64,000 nt of DNA from Beta vulgaris subsp. vulgaris (lineage: Eukaryota > Streptophyta > Magnoliopsida > Caryophyllales > Amaranthaceae), in assembly GCF_026745355.1 (NCBI RefSeq), contig NC_079210.1, positions 29,082,218-29,146,217 of the forward strand. Direction: 5' to 3'. Shown one piece after another: positions 1 to 11,551 of the stretch. Position 1 is the first letter of the stretch; each line of letters opens with the position of its first letter. The position numbers were made by a program, and so were the translations under genes. Under the pieces are notes generated by a model. That model ran no database searches. It worked only from the letters and a program-made list of their open reading frames with translations, and had not been told where the DNA came from.

Positions 1-631
1 GAACCTATCCCATGCCTCATTGAAACTCTCATCATCATCTTGTATGAAATTAGAGATCTTCCTCTTAGCCTCGGAAGTCTTCTCTTGGGAGTAGAACTCA
101 TCAACAAAAGCTGTCGTTACTTGTGCCCAAGTAGTCAAGGAATCGGGGGGGTAGAGACTGTAACTACTTCTTGGCCTTCCCCGTGAGAGAGAAGTGAAAA
201 AGATTAAGCCTCACGAACTCTTGAGTAACATTATTTTGCTTCACCGTGGCACAAAGCTCAAGAAAGTTCGCCAAATGGTCAAGTGGACACTCATGAGTAA
301 ATCCTTCATAAGGCTCTTGCTTAATCATTCTAATCAAGTGTGGAGAGAACTCAAAGTTAGCAGTTGTTGCCGGCCTCCGTATCCCACTTTTGAGCTCAAA
401 TGCTTCGGGGTGATGACCATAGTTCCTCAAAGCTCTTGGAACGAATGGATCCTCCGCTATGATACTAGAAGTAAAAGAACGGGATGGATTTTCCTCAAAT
501 ATCTCCCCCGGTTGCTCCTCACTAGTAGCTAGCACCCTTGGATCCGGAAAAATCTTCCTCAACTCCCGTAAAGTGCCCTCAAGATTGTGGTCGATTGGAA
601 GCAATGGATCTCCTCGTAACCTTCTTGACAT
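1..631 (-). pseudogene. gag: gag fragment of the window-edge Athila-type element
   Basis: Retrotransposon Gag (capsid-type) reading frame on the minus strand, continuing past the window start. I place the start at the ATG at 631 (MSRRLRGDPLLP), because Athila-type Gag proteins begin this way; an upstream in-frame ATG at 667 is less likely. The open frame ends at 164. The same protein (Trp-rich stretch, then a segment ending NEAWDRF) continues in another frame from 163 to 1, so there is one frameshift near 164-175, next to a run of G residues. Gag would form the virus-like particle that packages the element RNA. The zinc-knuckle half lies outside the window. Confidence 0.85.
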
Positions 632-794
632 GCAAATACAAAAGCTAAAGGGAAAGATTAGCAACACAAGGGTTTACCACCAAGTAGCAAGCAACCAATC
701 GGTAACCAAAGAAAAATAAAAATAGAAAAGGGGAGGGGGAATAGAGTTGACTTAGACTCAAAAATCAAAATTCAATGCAATGTAATCCGTTGCT

Positions 795-812
795 TCCCCG
801 GCAACGGCGCCA
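795..812 (-). other. Primer binding site, tRNA-Asp
   Basis: On the minus strand this reads TGGCGCCGTTGCCGGGGA, an 18-base match to the complement of the 3' end of plant tRNA-Asp(GUC) including CCA. It sits five bases inside the LTR end, as expected for minus-strand cDNA priming, and fixes the element's orientation. Confidence 0.93.
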
Positions 813-817
813 AATTT

Positions 818-2225
818 TGACACGGTCATTGCACGTGCCAAATTAAATACCTAACTTAGCCTAATATAGGGTAAGAAAGGGTCGGATCCACGAGGAAGCA
901 AGGATTAATCAAGACTTGAATGCGATTTAACGAGCTAAGCCTATTTTGGGGGTTTTTGAGATTAGTGAACAGCTAAGAAATTAGGAACTAAGAAACTAAC
1001 AAACATACTAAATGATTCGAATTAAACTATATTAAAAGGACACTAGGGGTAGGGGATTCACGAGCTAACAGATAATTAACCAAATCATCAAGCCAAGGGG
1101 ATTCATTAGGGTCGATTAGGGGACTAAATCACTCATATGTTTCCTAATTACTCTCTCGAGCTAATTAGGAGGACTTAATCGACCGATTTTACCTATTCTC
1201 ATGGTAAAATCAATTAATCAAGCATTTTCGCAACTCATATTGATCCAAATAAGGTCCTAGGGAGTCAATCACCTATTCTCATGGTGAAGCCAACCTAAAA
1301 TCTAGCTAAAGGTCTATCTAGGGTTTCATTTCTCAATCCTTCACCTTAGATTTCCACAACAAGTTCAAATGGTGATCAACCAAATAAACAAGGCAATTAA
1401 ATTAGCTCGACAACACAATCTCACGCAAATCACACCCCAAAACTTGACTTTCAAGACCAACACATGATTATCAAGGTCATCCCCTTCCCCTAGCTACTAA
1501 TCTACTCACTAGCCATGGAAAGGAATAAATAAAAAGCTTGAAGCAACAATGGTGAAGCAACAATAATGGTGAAAATCATATCTAATAAGCTAATCATCCA
1601 CTAATTACTACTAATTAATACCAAAACAAGGTAAAACAAGTTTAAAAGTTAATAAAGAGAAGAGAGAGAAGAAATACTCAAAGATGGATGAAAATCAAAT
1701 GCAAAGCTCCATTGAAATAACTTCAATAATCCACATTCAAAAGCTTAGATCTAGTTTCTCTCTCTAAGTTCTACTTCTCTCTCTAAAAACTCTCTCTAAT
1801 TTGAACTAATTGATTCAGAAATTAAAAGCTTAGTATTAGGATTATTACAAAGTTTGTTTTATACCCCGTATAAATAAGGGCAAAATTGTAAAAGACGAAA
1901 CAAAAATCAGGAAAACTTGACGACGGAGCGCCCGCTCCTGGAACGCTCCTCTTCCTCAGGAGCGCCCACTCCCCTGTTTGGAGCCTCTTCCTTGCTTATC
2001 TTAGCTTCAAAACACTCCATGAAAATAGTAGATGGGGGAGGGGGGAACGCACATGCAAAAAAAATGACCTATATGCAACCTAACCATATGCAAACGAACT
2101 AAAAATGCTAAGTATGAGAATATGAGAAATGATAAAAATGGGAAGAAAAAGAAACTATATGGCCTAAAATGAATCTAAATGACCTAAATTAAATGCAAAT
2201 AAGTGAACATAAAGTCCACTTATCA
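818..2225 (-). repeat. 5' LTR of the window-edge Athila-type element
   Basis: In element orientation it starts TGATAAGTGG at 2225 and ends GTGTCA at 818, giving 1408 bp, followed by the PBS. A TATA-like TATAAAA lies near 1862-1856 on the minus strand. Upstream of it (about 1920-1990) is a cluster of GGAGCG/CGCTCC inverted motifs, including GGAGCGCCCGCTCC, the counterpart of the palindromic clusters in the two other Athila LTRs here. The second LTR lies outside the window. Confidence 0.85.
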
Positions 2226-3330
2226 GGGTTTGAAAGGTCTGGATTAATTTGGGGGATGAACGACTAGGGTTAGTCGAGATTGCTTTCCACGTGGCTTTAT
2301 ATAAGTCCTCCACTTCATTTAATACATTGAACCTATTCTTAAATTTCCTGATTTCCTCAGGTCCTTTGTTTTTCTTTTCCCAGTCTTGGAGCCTAGTAGC
2401 CATTTTTAGGTAATCAATTTTTTGGTTTTGGACCTTTTTCCGTTGGTCCGCCACTGCTGTGTCATCCGTCCTAATATAACCTTCATTCTCTCCGGTGTTA
2501 TCTTCCTTTCCCATGGAGTTCTAATCATGTTGATTACCTTTGTAGGACTTTGTTTCATGTCCGATCATTTGACATAGCTTGCAGAATTTTTCTTTCTCAA
2601 GGTACACCAACTCTTGTTTGAGTTTCCCTATCCATAAGGTCTCCTTAAGAGGCTATTTGAAATTCACCATACATTGAACATTTGCAAATTTTTTCTCTTA
2701 ATGGCTTTATATCAGCTCTTATGAACGAGCCAATTGTGTTTCCTAACATTTGGAGCATTTCCACTGATTGTAGCTCCACCAGTAGCTCTAGAAGAGCCAC
2801 CCATATAGAATAATAGTCCAGTTTTGCATTTGAAGATTTAAATCTAGTACCAAAGGTTGAACATATATGTGTTAGTTTGCCAGTTACCAAGGCCCATGTG
2901 ATAGTACCTTAGTAATATCATCTTTTGAAGCGAAGTTGAAGATAAAGAAGCCCTTACCCATGGGAAAAGCATAGAGGGGTCCCTGAACTTTCTAGACTTT
3001 CTTCATACCTTCAATGAGGAAATCCGAGGAAAATGATTTCCCACATGCTTTTACAATTACAACCAGTTCCACTTTTACATATTTCTATTTAGATGCCGTC
3101 ATTGGGAGAAAAAGGTCTGACTCAGGTACGAAGGAGGGGGTGGAGAAGAGGAGGCAAGGGTTTTCTTGTGGTAAATGGGGTTTTTGGTGAGGAGAGTTTA
3201 TCTTTGAATGTTCTTTGATCTGTTACCAAACCGTCTTTACAATTCTGCCTCCAAGGTTGAATCTTGGTAACGCTGGTGCCAAGCTCGGAGAAGTCTGGTG
3301 GTTCTGGGGGTAATGTGTAAATACACTTGA
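2226..3330 (-). pseudogene. LINE ORF1 remnant (DUF4283 plus zinc knuckle)
   Basis: Minus-strand fragments in several frames align in order with the nucleic-acid-binding ORF1 of plant L1-type LINEs. First comes a DUF4283-like block at about 3060-2880 (KACGKSFSSDFL, then PMGKGFFIFNF and LSHGPW). It is followed at 2890-2645 by a segment with LGNTIGSFIRADIK. A zinc knuckle lies near 2610-2560 (FCKLCQMIGHETKSY), where the last Cys of CX2CX4HX4C has become Tyr. A charged tail follows from the ATG at 2514. Several stops and frameshifts make it a dead copy. The reverse transcriptase ORF is not in the window, so it is a 5' fragment or is cut by the Athila element beside it. Confidence 0.75.
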
Positions 3331-4186
3331 TTTATAAACAAAAAGAAATGAAGTGAGTTGCTTCGAACATACTGCTTCAAACATAGGATTAATAAGCATA
3401 AAAGCTACAAAATGATGCAAAATTCGATATTTAGTACGAAATACTAATGAAACAAAGTTGGAAACACCTACTACTCTGGCTATTCGGAGTTAATGTATTG
3501 AATATGAACTTAGTCATGATTGGGAAGTTATATGGTAGAACTATAGATCCTATGGTTGGATTGTTAGAAATTATATTTGGAGGATCCAATATGAGAAACT
3601 TAAATATGCTCTCGACCGCAATCTGCTTACTCTTAAATGAATTTTAAGGAGATAAATGTAATTTGAGATGTTAGGATTCTGAATACTGCTAATTATTTTA
3701 GAATTTTTTAATGAAACTTGGAATGAAAAAAATTACTTAAAAGATATGAATTAATGTGTAAGTTGAGTAAAAGCATGTGAGCCTTATGATTTCGGTATAA
3801 GTATCTAAGTATAAGTATTTCAACATAAGTAGTTAAGTATTTAAGTATAAGTATTTGAGTATAAGTATATAAGTACAAGTGTTGAGTATATGTAATTTTG
3901 TATGAGTATAATTTTTGTTTTATAAGCATAAGCAGTGATGAAAAACATTCATCGAGCGGGTATTGATCATTATGTGTTTTGAGCGGGTATTGCTCCCACA
4001 TATAACGTCATGACCTAAAAGTCTTGCAAGTAGAATATAAGAAAGGTGGGGAGATGTCCCTCAAAAGTATGGAGATGTGGTTTACCCCTCTCCATTCGTG
4101 ATCCTTCCATGAGCTACATATGTTGATGCTAAAGAATTGAGAAAATGTGGAGTTATATTTGATAATGACATTGATATAGCAAGAAA
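3331..4186. other. AT-rich stretch without a recognisable gene
   Basis: Short open frames on both strands resemble no family I know. The main visible structure is the degenerate TAAGTATAAGTATTT repeat near 3780-3915. It probably holds LINE 5' sequence and old intergenic DNA. Confidence 0.5.
3778..3915. repeat. Degenerate (TAAGTATAAGTATTT)n short tandem repeat
   Basis: Around ten imperfect copies of an AAGTAT/TAAGTATT motif follow one another with variable spacing. It has no coding content. Confidence 0.7.
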
Positions 4187-4400
4187 CACTAGTCGAAAAA
4201 AGTTCAACCGCTACGGTCGAAATCGGGCTTACCACTGCGGTTTTGGACCGTAACGGTTGGACTCGCAACAGTCCCCAAATATTAACTGATCCGGTCCAAA
4301 ACCGCAACAATTATTTATTTACCGCTCATTAACTGCTGCGATTTTGAACCAAAACTGTAGCGGTAAATGATTAACTGTTGCGGTTGACCACCCCAAAAAC
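4187..4400. repeat. CACTA-like terminus with subterminal repeats
   Basis: CACTAGTCGAAAAAAG at 4187 is followed by repeated GCGGTTTTGGACCG, CCGCAACA and TGTAGCGGTAAATGATTAACTG motifs in both orientations, ending in a poly-T run near 4410. Such arrays are the transposase-binding zones of CACTA elements. Confidence 0.6.
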
Positions 4401-5089
4401 AATTTTTTTTTTTTTTTGCATTTTTTCATTATTAACCAATAATATATATCAATAATCATTTTATTAAGCATAGTATGCTTAATTTAAGCATAAACATAAA
4501 TAATTAGATACATAAGAGTATTTGCTATAATTTTAATTTCATATTCCACTATAACTATATATATTGAAAAGAATGACATATTATCTCTATTTCCATCACA
4601 TAGCAAGCAAATAAAGCGCTGCTCATTTGATTTGGTTAGTTCCCCATAGCGCAAGCAATATCTCAACAAGTTGTTCTTCCATTGAGTAAAAGGATCAACA
4701 ATGTAATCTACGTAAGTGTTCCAGTAATTCAGCTACACATATATTGAAGTTAACCAAGACTATAAGTATAAGCTACAAAATAATGCACTTTAACATAACA
4801 TTAATAGTTAACATGCTCACCTACTATAAATATTGCTTCATTGAGGGTCAATCTAGAGCTGAATTGGAAAACATCAAATGAATTCAAGTTTATTAACAAA
4901 TAAATCACCTTAGATTAGAATCAACTACTCAAAGCTTTAGAACGTTTCAATTCACAAGAAAAATGTCTGGTTTCATATTAAAAATATCCACAATATCAAC
5001 AATATCAACAATATTAACAATATCAACTGAAGTATAGACCATAACATTATAAAGTTGAAATCATTAAAGCTACACAAAATTTCAAACTA

Positions 5090-5215
5090 CACTACCCCCT
5101 ACCCCCTGTGTTGCCCCCCCTGCACTGCCCACCACCACCCATGCACTGCCCCCACCCCCTGACTGCCCCTCCCCCTCTGCACTGTCCCTCCCACCCCCAC
5201 TGCACTGCCCCCCAC
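5090..5215. repeat. C-rich minisatellite (TGCACTGCCCCCCACC-like)
   Basis: About 125 bases of almost pure C/T/A built from degenerate copies of a unit like TGCACTGCCCCCCACC. The minus strand carries many G4-G6 runs separated by short spacers, compatible with G-quadruplex formation. No gene overlaps it. Confidence 0.75.
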
Positions 5216-5329
5216 CATAGAAACAAAAAGTTAGAGATTGGTATGATCTTTTGTGCCAATAGAAAAAAAAAGTCTGAGATGGTATGATCTTAGAAACAAA
5301 TAAAGGTTTTGTAATAGAATCCTAGTTTT

Positions 5330-5590
5330 CCTTATTCTCCATCATTAATATCCGTCAAAATTTCATCCTCAACTTCCAAAACCTCCCTTTTTACTCCATT
5401 TTCTTCTACTTTATCCTATTTCTCGTCATCATCATATGGATCATTATCTTCAAAAACAGCAGCTTGAACCACCTTCAAATGTAAAGGCGAAACAACACTC
5501 ATTTCCCTGCCTTTCGAATCCTTAAACACTTCGACATCAAAAGAAACGGGTAACTTATTTTTTCTTTCCTAAGATCACTCCTCATATTCG
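5330..5590 (-). pseudogene. Unrecognised coding-like fragment
   Basis: On the minus strand a frame stays coding-like for about 80 codons (LPVSFDVEVF, then FEDNDPYDDDE and an acidic tail), interrupted by one TAG. The acidic, charge-patterned composition is unlike the surrounding AT-rich DNA. I do not recognise the family. It could be a host exon captured by the CACTA-like element or a chance open stretch. Confidence 0.3.
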
Positions 5591-5599
5591 AAAGGAATT

Positions 5600-6329
<730 letters not shown>

Positions 6330-6640
6330 ACTGGTTGCGCTAAGCTTTAAGACGACGTTGGAGATTATGAGATTTGACGCGGATCTGAAGCAAAAGTTCA
6401 TGGATATGCTGAAGGTAGTATTGTCACAGTACTTCTTTTGTCGCCATTAACGCGGTCGCAAGCAGAGGTGTGTGCGGCCCAAATACGGAGAGAAGTGTCG
6501 TCGTCAGAGATGATATAGTGAGAGTCGGAAGAGCAAGCAAGGTCAGAGATTCCTTTGGTGTGGCTGACGAGGACAGAGATTAGGGTTAGGGTTTGAGAAG
6601 AGTATAGAGCAAGAAACAAGTGGAGATTTGTAGAAGGAAA
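6330..6640 (-). pseudogene. WDR5-like WD40-repeat gene fragment
   Basis: Minus-strand reading from about 6600 gives a stretch with HTKGISDLACSSDSHYI followed by DDDTSLRIW, the pattern of one WD40 blade of the WDR5 family, the histone H3K4 methyltransferase-complex subunit. A damaged piece of the next blade follows in another frame (SNLIIS near 6370). Upstream (6640-6830) is a pyrimidine-rich, CCCTAACCCTAA-containing leader as in plant 5' UTRs. Most of the seven-blade protein is absent and frameshifts are present, so this is a captured or retroposed piece, not a working gene. The nearby CACTA-like terminus makes transposon capture plausible. Confidence 0.6.
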
Positions 6641-6839
6641 GAAGGAAAAGGAATGAAAATGGGTGAATTAAGGGAGAGATGGGAAACACGGGTTTTTTGA
6701 GCGAAAAAATAACAGAAATCTGATGCTTTCCTATGGAAACTTGTAAAAGGAAGGAAGGCAATGGAATAAGGACCTTCTCTATTTCTCTGGAAACTTGTTC
6801 CCAATCACTTAGTTCCCCATGACACTAACTTTGACTTCA

Positions 6840-7481
6840 CTAGAAGTCTTCTCTTTTCTCTCTTTTTTTTCTCTTTTTATCTCAAGGATATTCTCTGAGT
6901 TTTTTCTCTCACGCAAACACTTATAATATTACAAATAAAAGTAGAAGAAGAAAAATAAAAAAAAAAACTTTCTAAATAATAATTGACTTTTAGAGCTAGA
7001 AAGTTATATGTTTTTCTTCGACAAAGCTTCTTCTTATATAGCTGCTGAAATTGACCATCTTCTGCCGAAATTTTACTACTCCATGATCTCCTAATTTCAT
7101 GCTTGTAAGATCGTGTGGATCATGGCCTGAATTTGCTGCGCATGTTTCACAAGTATAGCAACGGTAAAATAGCAGCTCCCACTATCCGTTAGTGGGGAGA
7201 AATTCCAACAGGTAGTTACTTGTGATTAACCGGTTGCTAAGAAGGTTATAAATCTTCAAGGAAGTGGTTCCTCCTTTTCTGCGCCACTTCATCCAACCAA
7301 CTTGTCGAGTAACTATTTACTCCAATGCGAGTTTTAACTGTAAAGCAATAATAACAACAACCATATCTAATAACTAAGAATCTTTAATACAAAGATTCTA
7401 AGTTAATAGATCATTAAATATACCAAGAGAATAAAAGTAATATCTTGACTTAGATTTTAAAATCTTTCTCTACAAGATATA
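6840..7481. other. Non-coding flank up to the copia insertion
   Basis: T/C-rich then mixed sequence with no persuasive reading frame. It ends in ATATA (7477-7481), one copy of the copia target duplication. Its pre-insertion continuation is at 53907. Confidence 0.6.
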
Positions 7482-9008
7482 TGTTGTATAATATGAGCAC
7501 TATAAGAGGGGGGGTGAATTATAGTGAGAGAATAAGCTATACTTTTGCAGAATTAAAAGTAAACTTGGGAACAAACAATGGGAACACGAGAGATTTAGCG
7601 AGGAAAAACTTCCTCGGCCTAGTAGGAAGAAACAACCTCGACCACAAGGGATTTTAACACAACTTTCCACTATAATAGGCCAAAAAAACTCTGATTACAA
7701 CCTATTACTTTTCTCTCGATTCTCAACTTATGTCACTCAACTCAAGTTCCCAACGACAGTTCCCACAACTGTCATTCCTCTCAAACTTCACTAGAAGTTC
7801 CTTTCTCTTTCTCTTGCTTTACTCAAAGCTTCTCACACTTACAAGAGTTCACTCAAACCCTTTTTCTCAAAAATACACTTTGTAAAACAATGGAAGAGTA
7901 ATAAACTCGATTAATGTAAGTATGAATTCTCTTTAGGAAAAGGCACTGACTCTTTTAGACAACTAAGACAAATTAGCTAAGTCAAACACACTTTTGTTCT
8001 AAGGTTTTAGGCGCCTATTTATAGACAATTAACACAAGACAATTTTATCCACTAATTAATCCACTATCCCATGATCTCCATGACTTTAATTAATTAAACA
8101 ATTTAAATTAAATATTCCTTGATAAGTAATTAACCCACTAATCCACCACTTAACTAAATAGGAGAAGCAGTAACATATTACGTGGTTTTACAAACTTGAG
8201 GGATAATTAAACTTATTTAAATGAATTAATACTTGGGAGATAATTAACCAAGCCACTAAATCCACTAACTACAAAAACGTGTAGCAGTAGCTTTAGGCGT
8301 GTAATCTTATTTTTTAGGGAATAAATAAAATATTTACTTTAACTAGAATTTTAAAGAAAAAAATAACTTTCATAAAAACGAAAATCAGTTTTATATTTTT
8401 TTAAAAACGAAAATCTTTTAAAAAAAACCGGAAATATATTTTATTTTGAAAACAAAATCTTTTAAATAAAATATAAAATATAACGGTTAGATATTTTTTT
8501 AAGTAAAATCCGAAAATCATTTTAAAAACTTTTTCCTAACAAACTAAAAACAAATTACCTAAAATAGTGGATCTTAATCAAAACAACCCTAAAAACTCTA
8601 ACTAACATATTAGGCACACACCTAGAGTTAGGCGCACAACTTTAGAGCCATTTAGGTGTTCCTAAACAGGTTTTAAGTCTTGTTCCCAAACCTTGTTCCT
8701 AACTGTGCCAGGTCTGTTCCTGTCATGGGAACATAACCAAGTTCCTTTGAGAATTCACCACAAACTTAATTGAGCTTTCACTCAACCTTATAATGAAAAT
8801 AATAAATACACCCTAATGTATTCTAATGTTCATTCCATGCTTGATACTTCATCAGTCGAACATCTTCACTTCGACCTTTGATTAATTCTCCGTTTTAATC
8901 TACAATCAAGTAATCTCTTTGCTCGAGAACGAATTACCTAACAACAAGATAAATAAAATACACTATGTCTTTTGTGGTTAAGTCATCTTCAAAACTCAAG
9001 GGTCAACA
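7482..9008 (-). repeat. 3' LTR of the copia element
   Basis: 1527 bp, starting TGTTGTATAATATGAGC and ending AAGGGTCAACA on the plus strand, nearly identical to 52379-53901. A TATA box (CTATAAATAGG on the minus strand, 8024-8014) marks the U3 core promoter. The LTRs differ by scattered substitutions and short indels, so the element is not brand-new. Confidence 0.95.
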
Positions 9009-9023
9009 ATTTCCCCCTTTTTG
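9009..9023 (-). other. Polypurine tract of the copia element
   Basis: On the minus strand AAAAAGGGGGAAAT lies directly against the TGTTGACC start of the 3' LTR, where plus-strand DNA synthesis is primed. Confidence 0.85.
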
Positions 9024-9202
9024 AAGATGGCAACAAAAGACATATAATATAATAATATGTAATGCACGTAAGTCATACAAAACTCTTTTAACGAAGTATG
9101 CAACTAAGTTAAATTAATTATGATAGACTCCTTATTTTATTGTTGTAAAGAAACATGAGAACATAAACCATGACAAAAAAAAATTTACTCTGATTGTCTT
9201 TC

Positions 9203-9228
9203 TCTTTCCCCCTTTGGCATCTTCAAAA
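9203..9228 (-). other. Second polypurine-like tract of the copia element
   Basis: About 190 bp upstream of the LTR-adjacent tract, the minus strand again reads GATGCCAAAGGGGGAAAGAG. Both tracts share the AAAGGGGGAAA core and a neighbouring TTGAAGATG. Sireviruses are known for repeated polypurine tracts upstream of the 3' LTR. Confidence 0.6.
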
Positions 9229-9509
9229 ACATTAGTCCACGATTTCAAAAAGATGAAATTATCTACTAAAACACATCACACCACCAAACTTGTGAGAAAC
9301 AATTTGGTTAGTATAAGTAAATAAAGCATTCAACTCTCAAAACCGCAATCCAACAATATTAGCCATTCAAGAGACGCACACATGCAAAAAGATTAAACAT
9401 CGAATTTATCAAATTAACAAGGTTCCATTGTAGCATGCTTAAGAAAGAAAGATTAAAAAGACAAAGATTAAAAACTTATGTTCCCACAAAAACTAAACTT
9501 AAAAAGAGT

Positions 9510-9920
9510 TTAAGGTTTAGGAGAGGAAGGTTGCTCGATAACTTCTTCCACCACATCATTTAGCTTAGTCATCACCTCCTTATGATTGCCGGCCATGGTA
9601 TGATCAATCTTGAGCACATCATCCTCCAACTTCATCAATCTAGAGTGCATCATTTGGAGAGATGTGATCATTTCAACAAGTCGTTCCATGATCACCTGTT
9701 GACCTTCCAAAGCCTTATCAACTTTGTTCATCACCCCTTGCACTAACCCGTTCAAACCCTTAGCTTCATTTGCAAGCTCCATCATAGCTTCCGAATGACC
9801 CATTACCAAAGTAAACAAGTAATCCAACCTCCTAGCATGAGCTAGGGTATATGTAGCACCAATGGTAGGGTTTTGGGATGAAGAGGGAGCAGTTTGAGGA
9901 GGATTTGGGCGGCAGGTTGT
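9510..9920 (-). pseudogene. C-terminal part of the copia env-like ORF (coiled coil)
   Basis: Minus-strand frame ending with a stop at 9510. After a Pro/Ser/Thr-rich stretch and YTLAHARRLDYLF it shows a long amphipathic heptad pattern (roughly 90 residues with regularly spaced Leu, Ile, Met and Val) predicted as coiled coil. It is the 3' continuation of the ORF at 45992-47493, from which it is separated by G1, with GTTGT duplicated on both sides. The open frames on the two sides are offset by one base when joined, so at least one indel exists besides the insertion. Sirevirus env-like proteins often contain a coiled coil. No membrane segment is obvious, so an envelope function is not supported. 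Confidence 0.7.
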
Positions 9921-11392
9921 TGATAAGTCGGTTTTTAGTTGCATATAGGTAGGTATTAAGTCTCATTTTCATGAATATTTTAGTGCATATTAGGTCTAAT
10001 TGCATGATTTGGGCACTCTTCTGAACCATTGTGTTATTTCGAGACACTTTCGGATTTTTCATGTGATTTTCAGCTTATTGAGGCCGATTGTGACTAAGAG
10101 GAGCTCATATGGTTCGTAGATGGTCTAGATGGCGGTTTCCGGATGCAAGAAGATGAGTTTCAGTGCTTTTGGAGTCAAAGGAATGATGATATCAAAGATT
10201 ATCCTCTTTGCGGGACCAAGCAGAAGTCCGCTTGCCCACGCTCAAAGGTGCACGCCCAAGCAAGATCTCGCTTGCCCACGCACCAAGGCGCACGCCCAAG
10301 TTGGATCTCGCTTGCCCGTGCAGAATGGAACAAAATCAACCAAAACCTTCTGTTTCGCGCGCACGCCCAAGCAACTTCCTGCTTCCCCGTGCAACATTTG
10401 GCTCGACCGTGTGTGCTACTGCTCGGTTAATACGCGATTTTTAATTATCTTGTTTTTAGTTTATGTAAATGATATATTAGGTTTTATAAAAACATACTTT
10501 GGACACTTTTTCATTATTAGAGAATAGACTATCACTTTTTAGAGAGCTTTTGAGAGAAAACTCCATTGTTGAACATCGATTTCTATAAGTTTGATTTCTT
10601 CAAGTAAAGTCTAAGTTTTTCTAATCTCTTCTTTTCCTTCATTATTATTATGTATTTTAATTTATTAATTATTTGCTTTGTTAGTTCAATTATGAGTGAG
10701 TAGTTTTATAATCTAGGGTTAAGTTGAACCCTAACGATGATTAATACATGAATTCCTCCATTAATCCCAAGTTTATGTAATTAATTGTTCTTGCTTGATT
10801 GAATTGTTCTTATTTTCATTATCATACTAGGGATAGATGATTTTGAATATTCCTTATATCTTGTTTTCAATGGGAATTGAATCTAGATGTTTTGTTGATT
10901 CAATCAAGAGTATGAATATCTCTATGGGAATAAGTAGATAGGATTACTAGGAATTTAATTGTGATGCCATGTTTAATGTCTCTTTCTTGCATGATTCCAT
11001 GGGAATAGGTTTGATTGCTTGTTTAGAGTAGCCATTGGTACTCGGCAGAGGTGTTTGGTAGTTATAGAGTGCATTACTCCTTTTGAATCATTGATTATGT
11101 TTATTGGGATGGAAATTATTGATGTATTGGTCATGCTAGTGGGGATACTTAATTCTAGATGCCTTTATTGATTGATTGTACCTTGTGTGTCTTTAGTAAT
11201 TGTCATAGTTTAGTGTTATTATTAGTTCAACACCCTTTTCATCTTTGTTTGTCACTTGTTTAGTTAATTTAAGTCAAGATATCTGGTGTTTGATACTGTT
11301 TGTCCCTGTGGATTCGACCTTGACTTGCCTTGCTACATAGTTCGGAGGTTAGTTAGGAGATTACTTTTGCTAGGTGCGTGACACGCCTATCA
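9921..11392 (+). repeat. 5' LTR of G1
   Basis: 1472 bp, TGATAAGTCGG...GCCTATCA, paired with 44505-45991. U3 contains inverted-repeat motifs CACGCCCAAGC/GCTTGCCCACG (about 10215-10420), followed by a TATA candidate TATAAAAA at 10485-10492. Open frames in this GC-rich part are fortuitous. Confidence 0.95.
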
Positions 11393-11397
11393 AATTT

Positions 11398-11415
11398 TGT
11401 CGCCGTTGCTGGGGA
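11398..11415 (+). other. Degenerate tRNA-Asp primer binding site of G1
   Basis: TGTCGCCGTTGCTGGGGA differs at two positions (G to T at 3, C to T at 13) from the perfect tRNA-Asp complement seen in G2 at 33210. Its place just inside the LTR is correct; priming would be impaired. Confidence 0.8.
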
Positions 11416-11551
11416 CTAACAGTATTAGATTAGTTTTTCTTTGATTTATTTAGCTAAACTGTTTTTATTCGATCATTGTTACTCTATTTGTTGTTTAAAA
11501 TCTTTTCTTTCAGTCTTATTGTTGCATGCGCACTCGTAGCAAGGGTTCACA

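Larger units (their letters stand above)
1..2225 (-). mobile_element. Athila-type Ty3/gypsy retrotransposon, 5' part (window-truncated)
   Basis: Reading leftward on the minus strand, a TG...CA-bounded LTR (2225 to 818) is followed after a few bases by a tRNA-Asp primer binding site and then by a gag reading frame that runs off the window edge at 1. Gag sequence, priming tRNA and LTR size match the Athila group. Only the 5' end is present, so pol, ORF2, the 3' LTR and the target duplication cannot be examined. It abuts a LINE remnant at 2226. Confidence 0.9.

Noticed and set aside
795..812. tRNA-like sequences at 795, 11398, 33210, 52363 and 63543
   Set aside because: Only the 3'-end complement of a tRNA is present in each case; these are primer binding sites, not tRNA genes.
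10129..10527. Open frame of 132 codons (and overlapping frames) in the G1 LTR; similar frames at 44722-45044
   Set aside because: Low-complexity translation of the palindromic GC-rich U3 cluster, open in several frames at once and lacking any family match.
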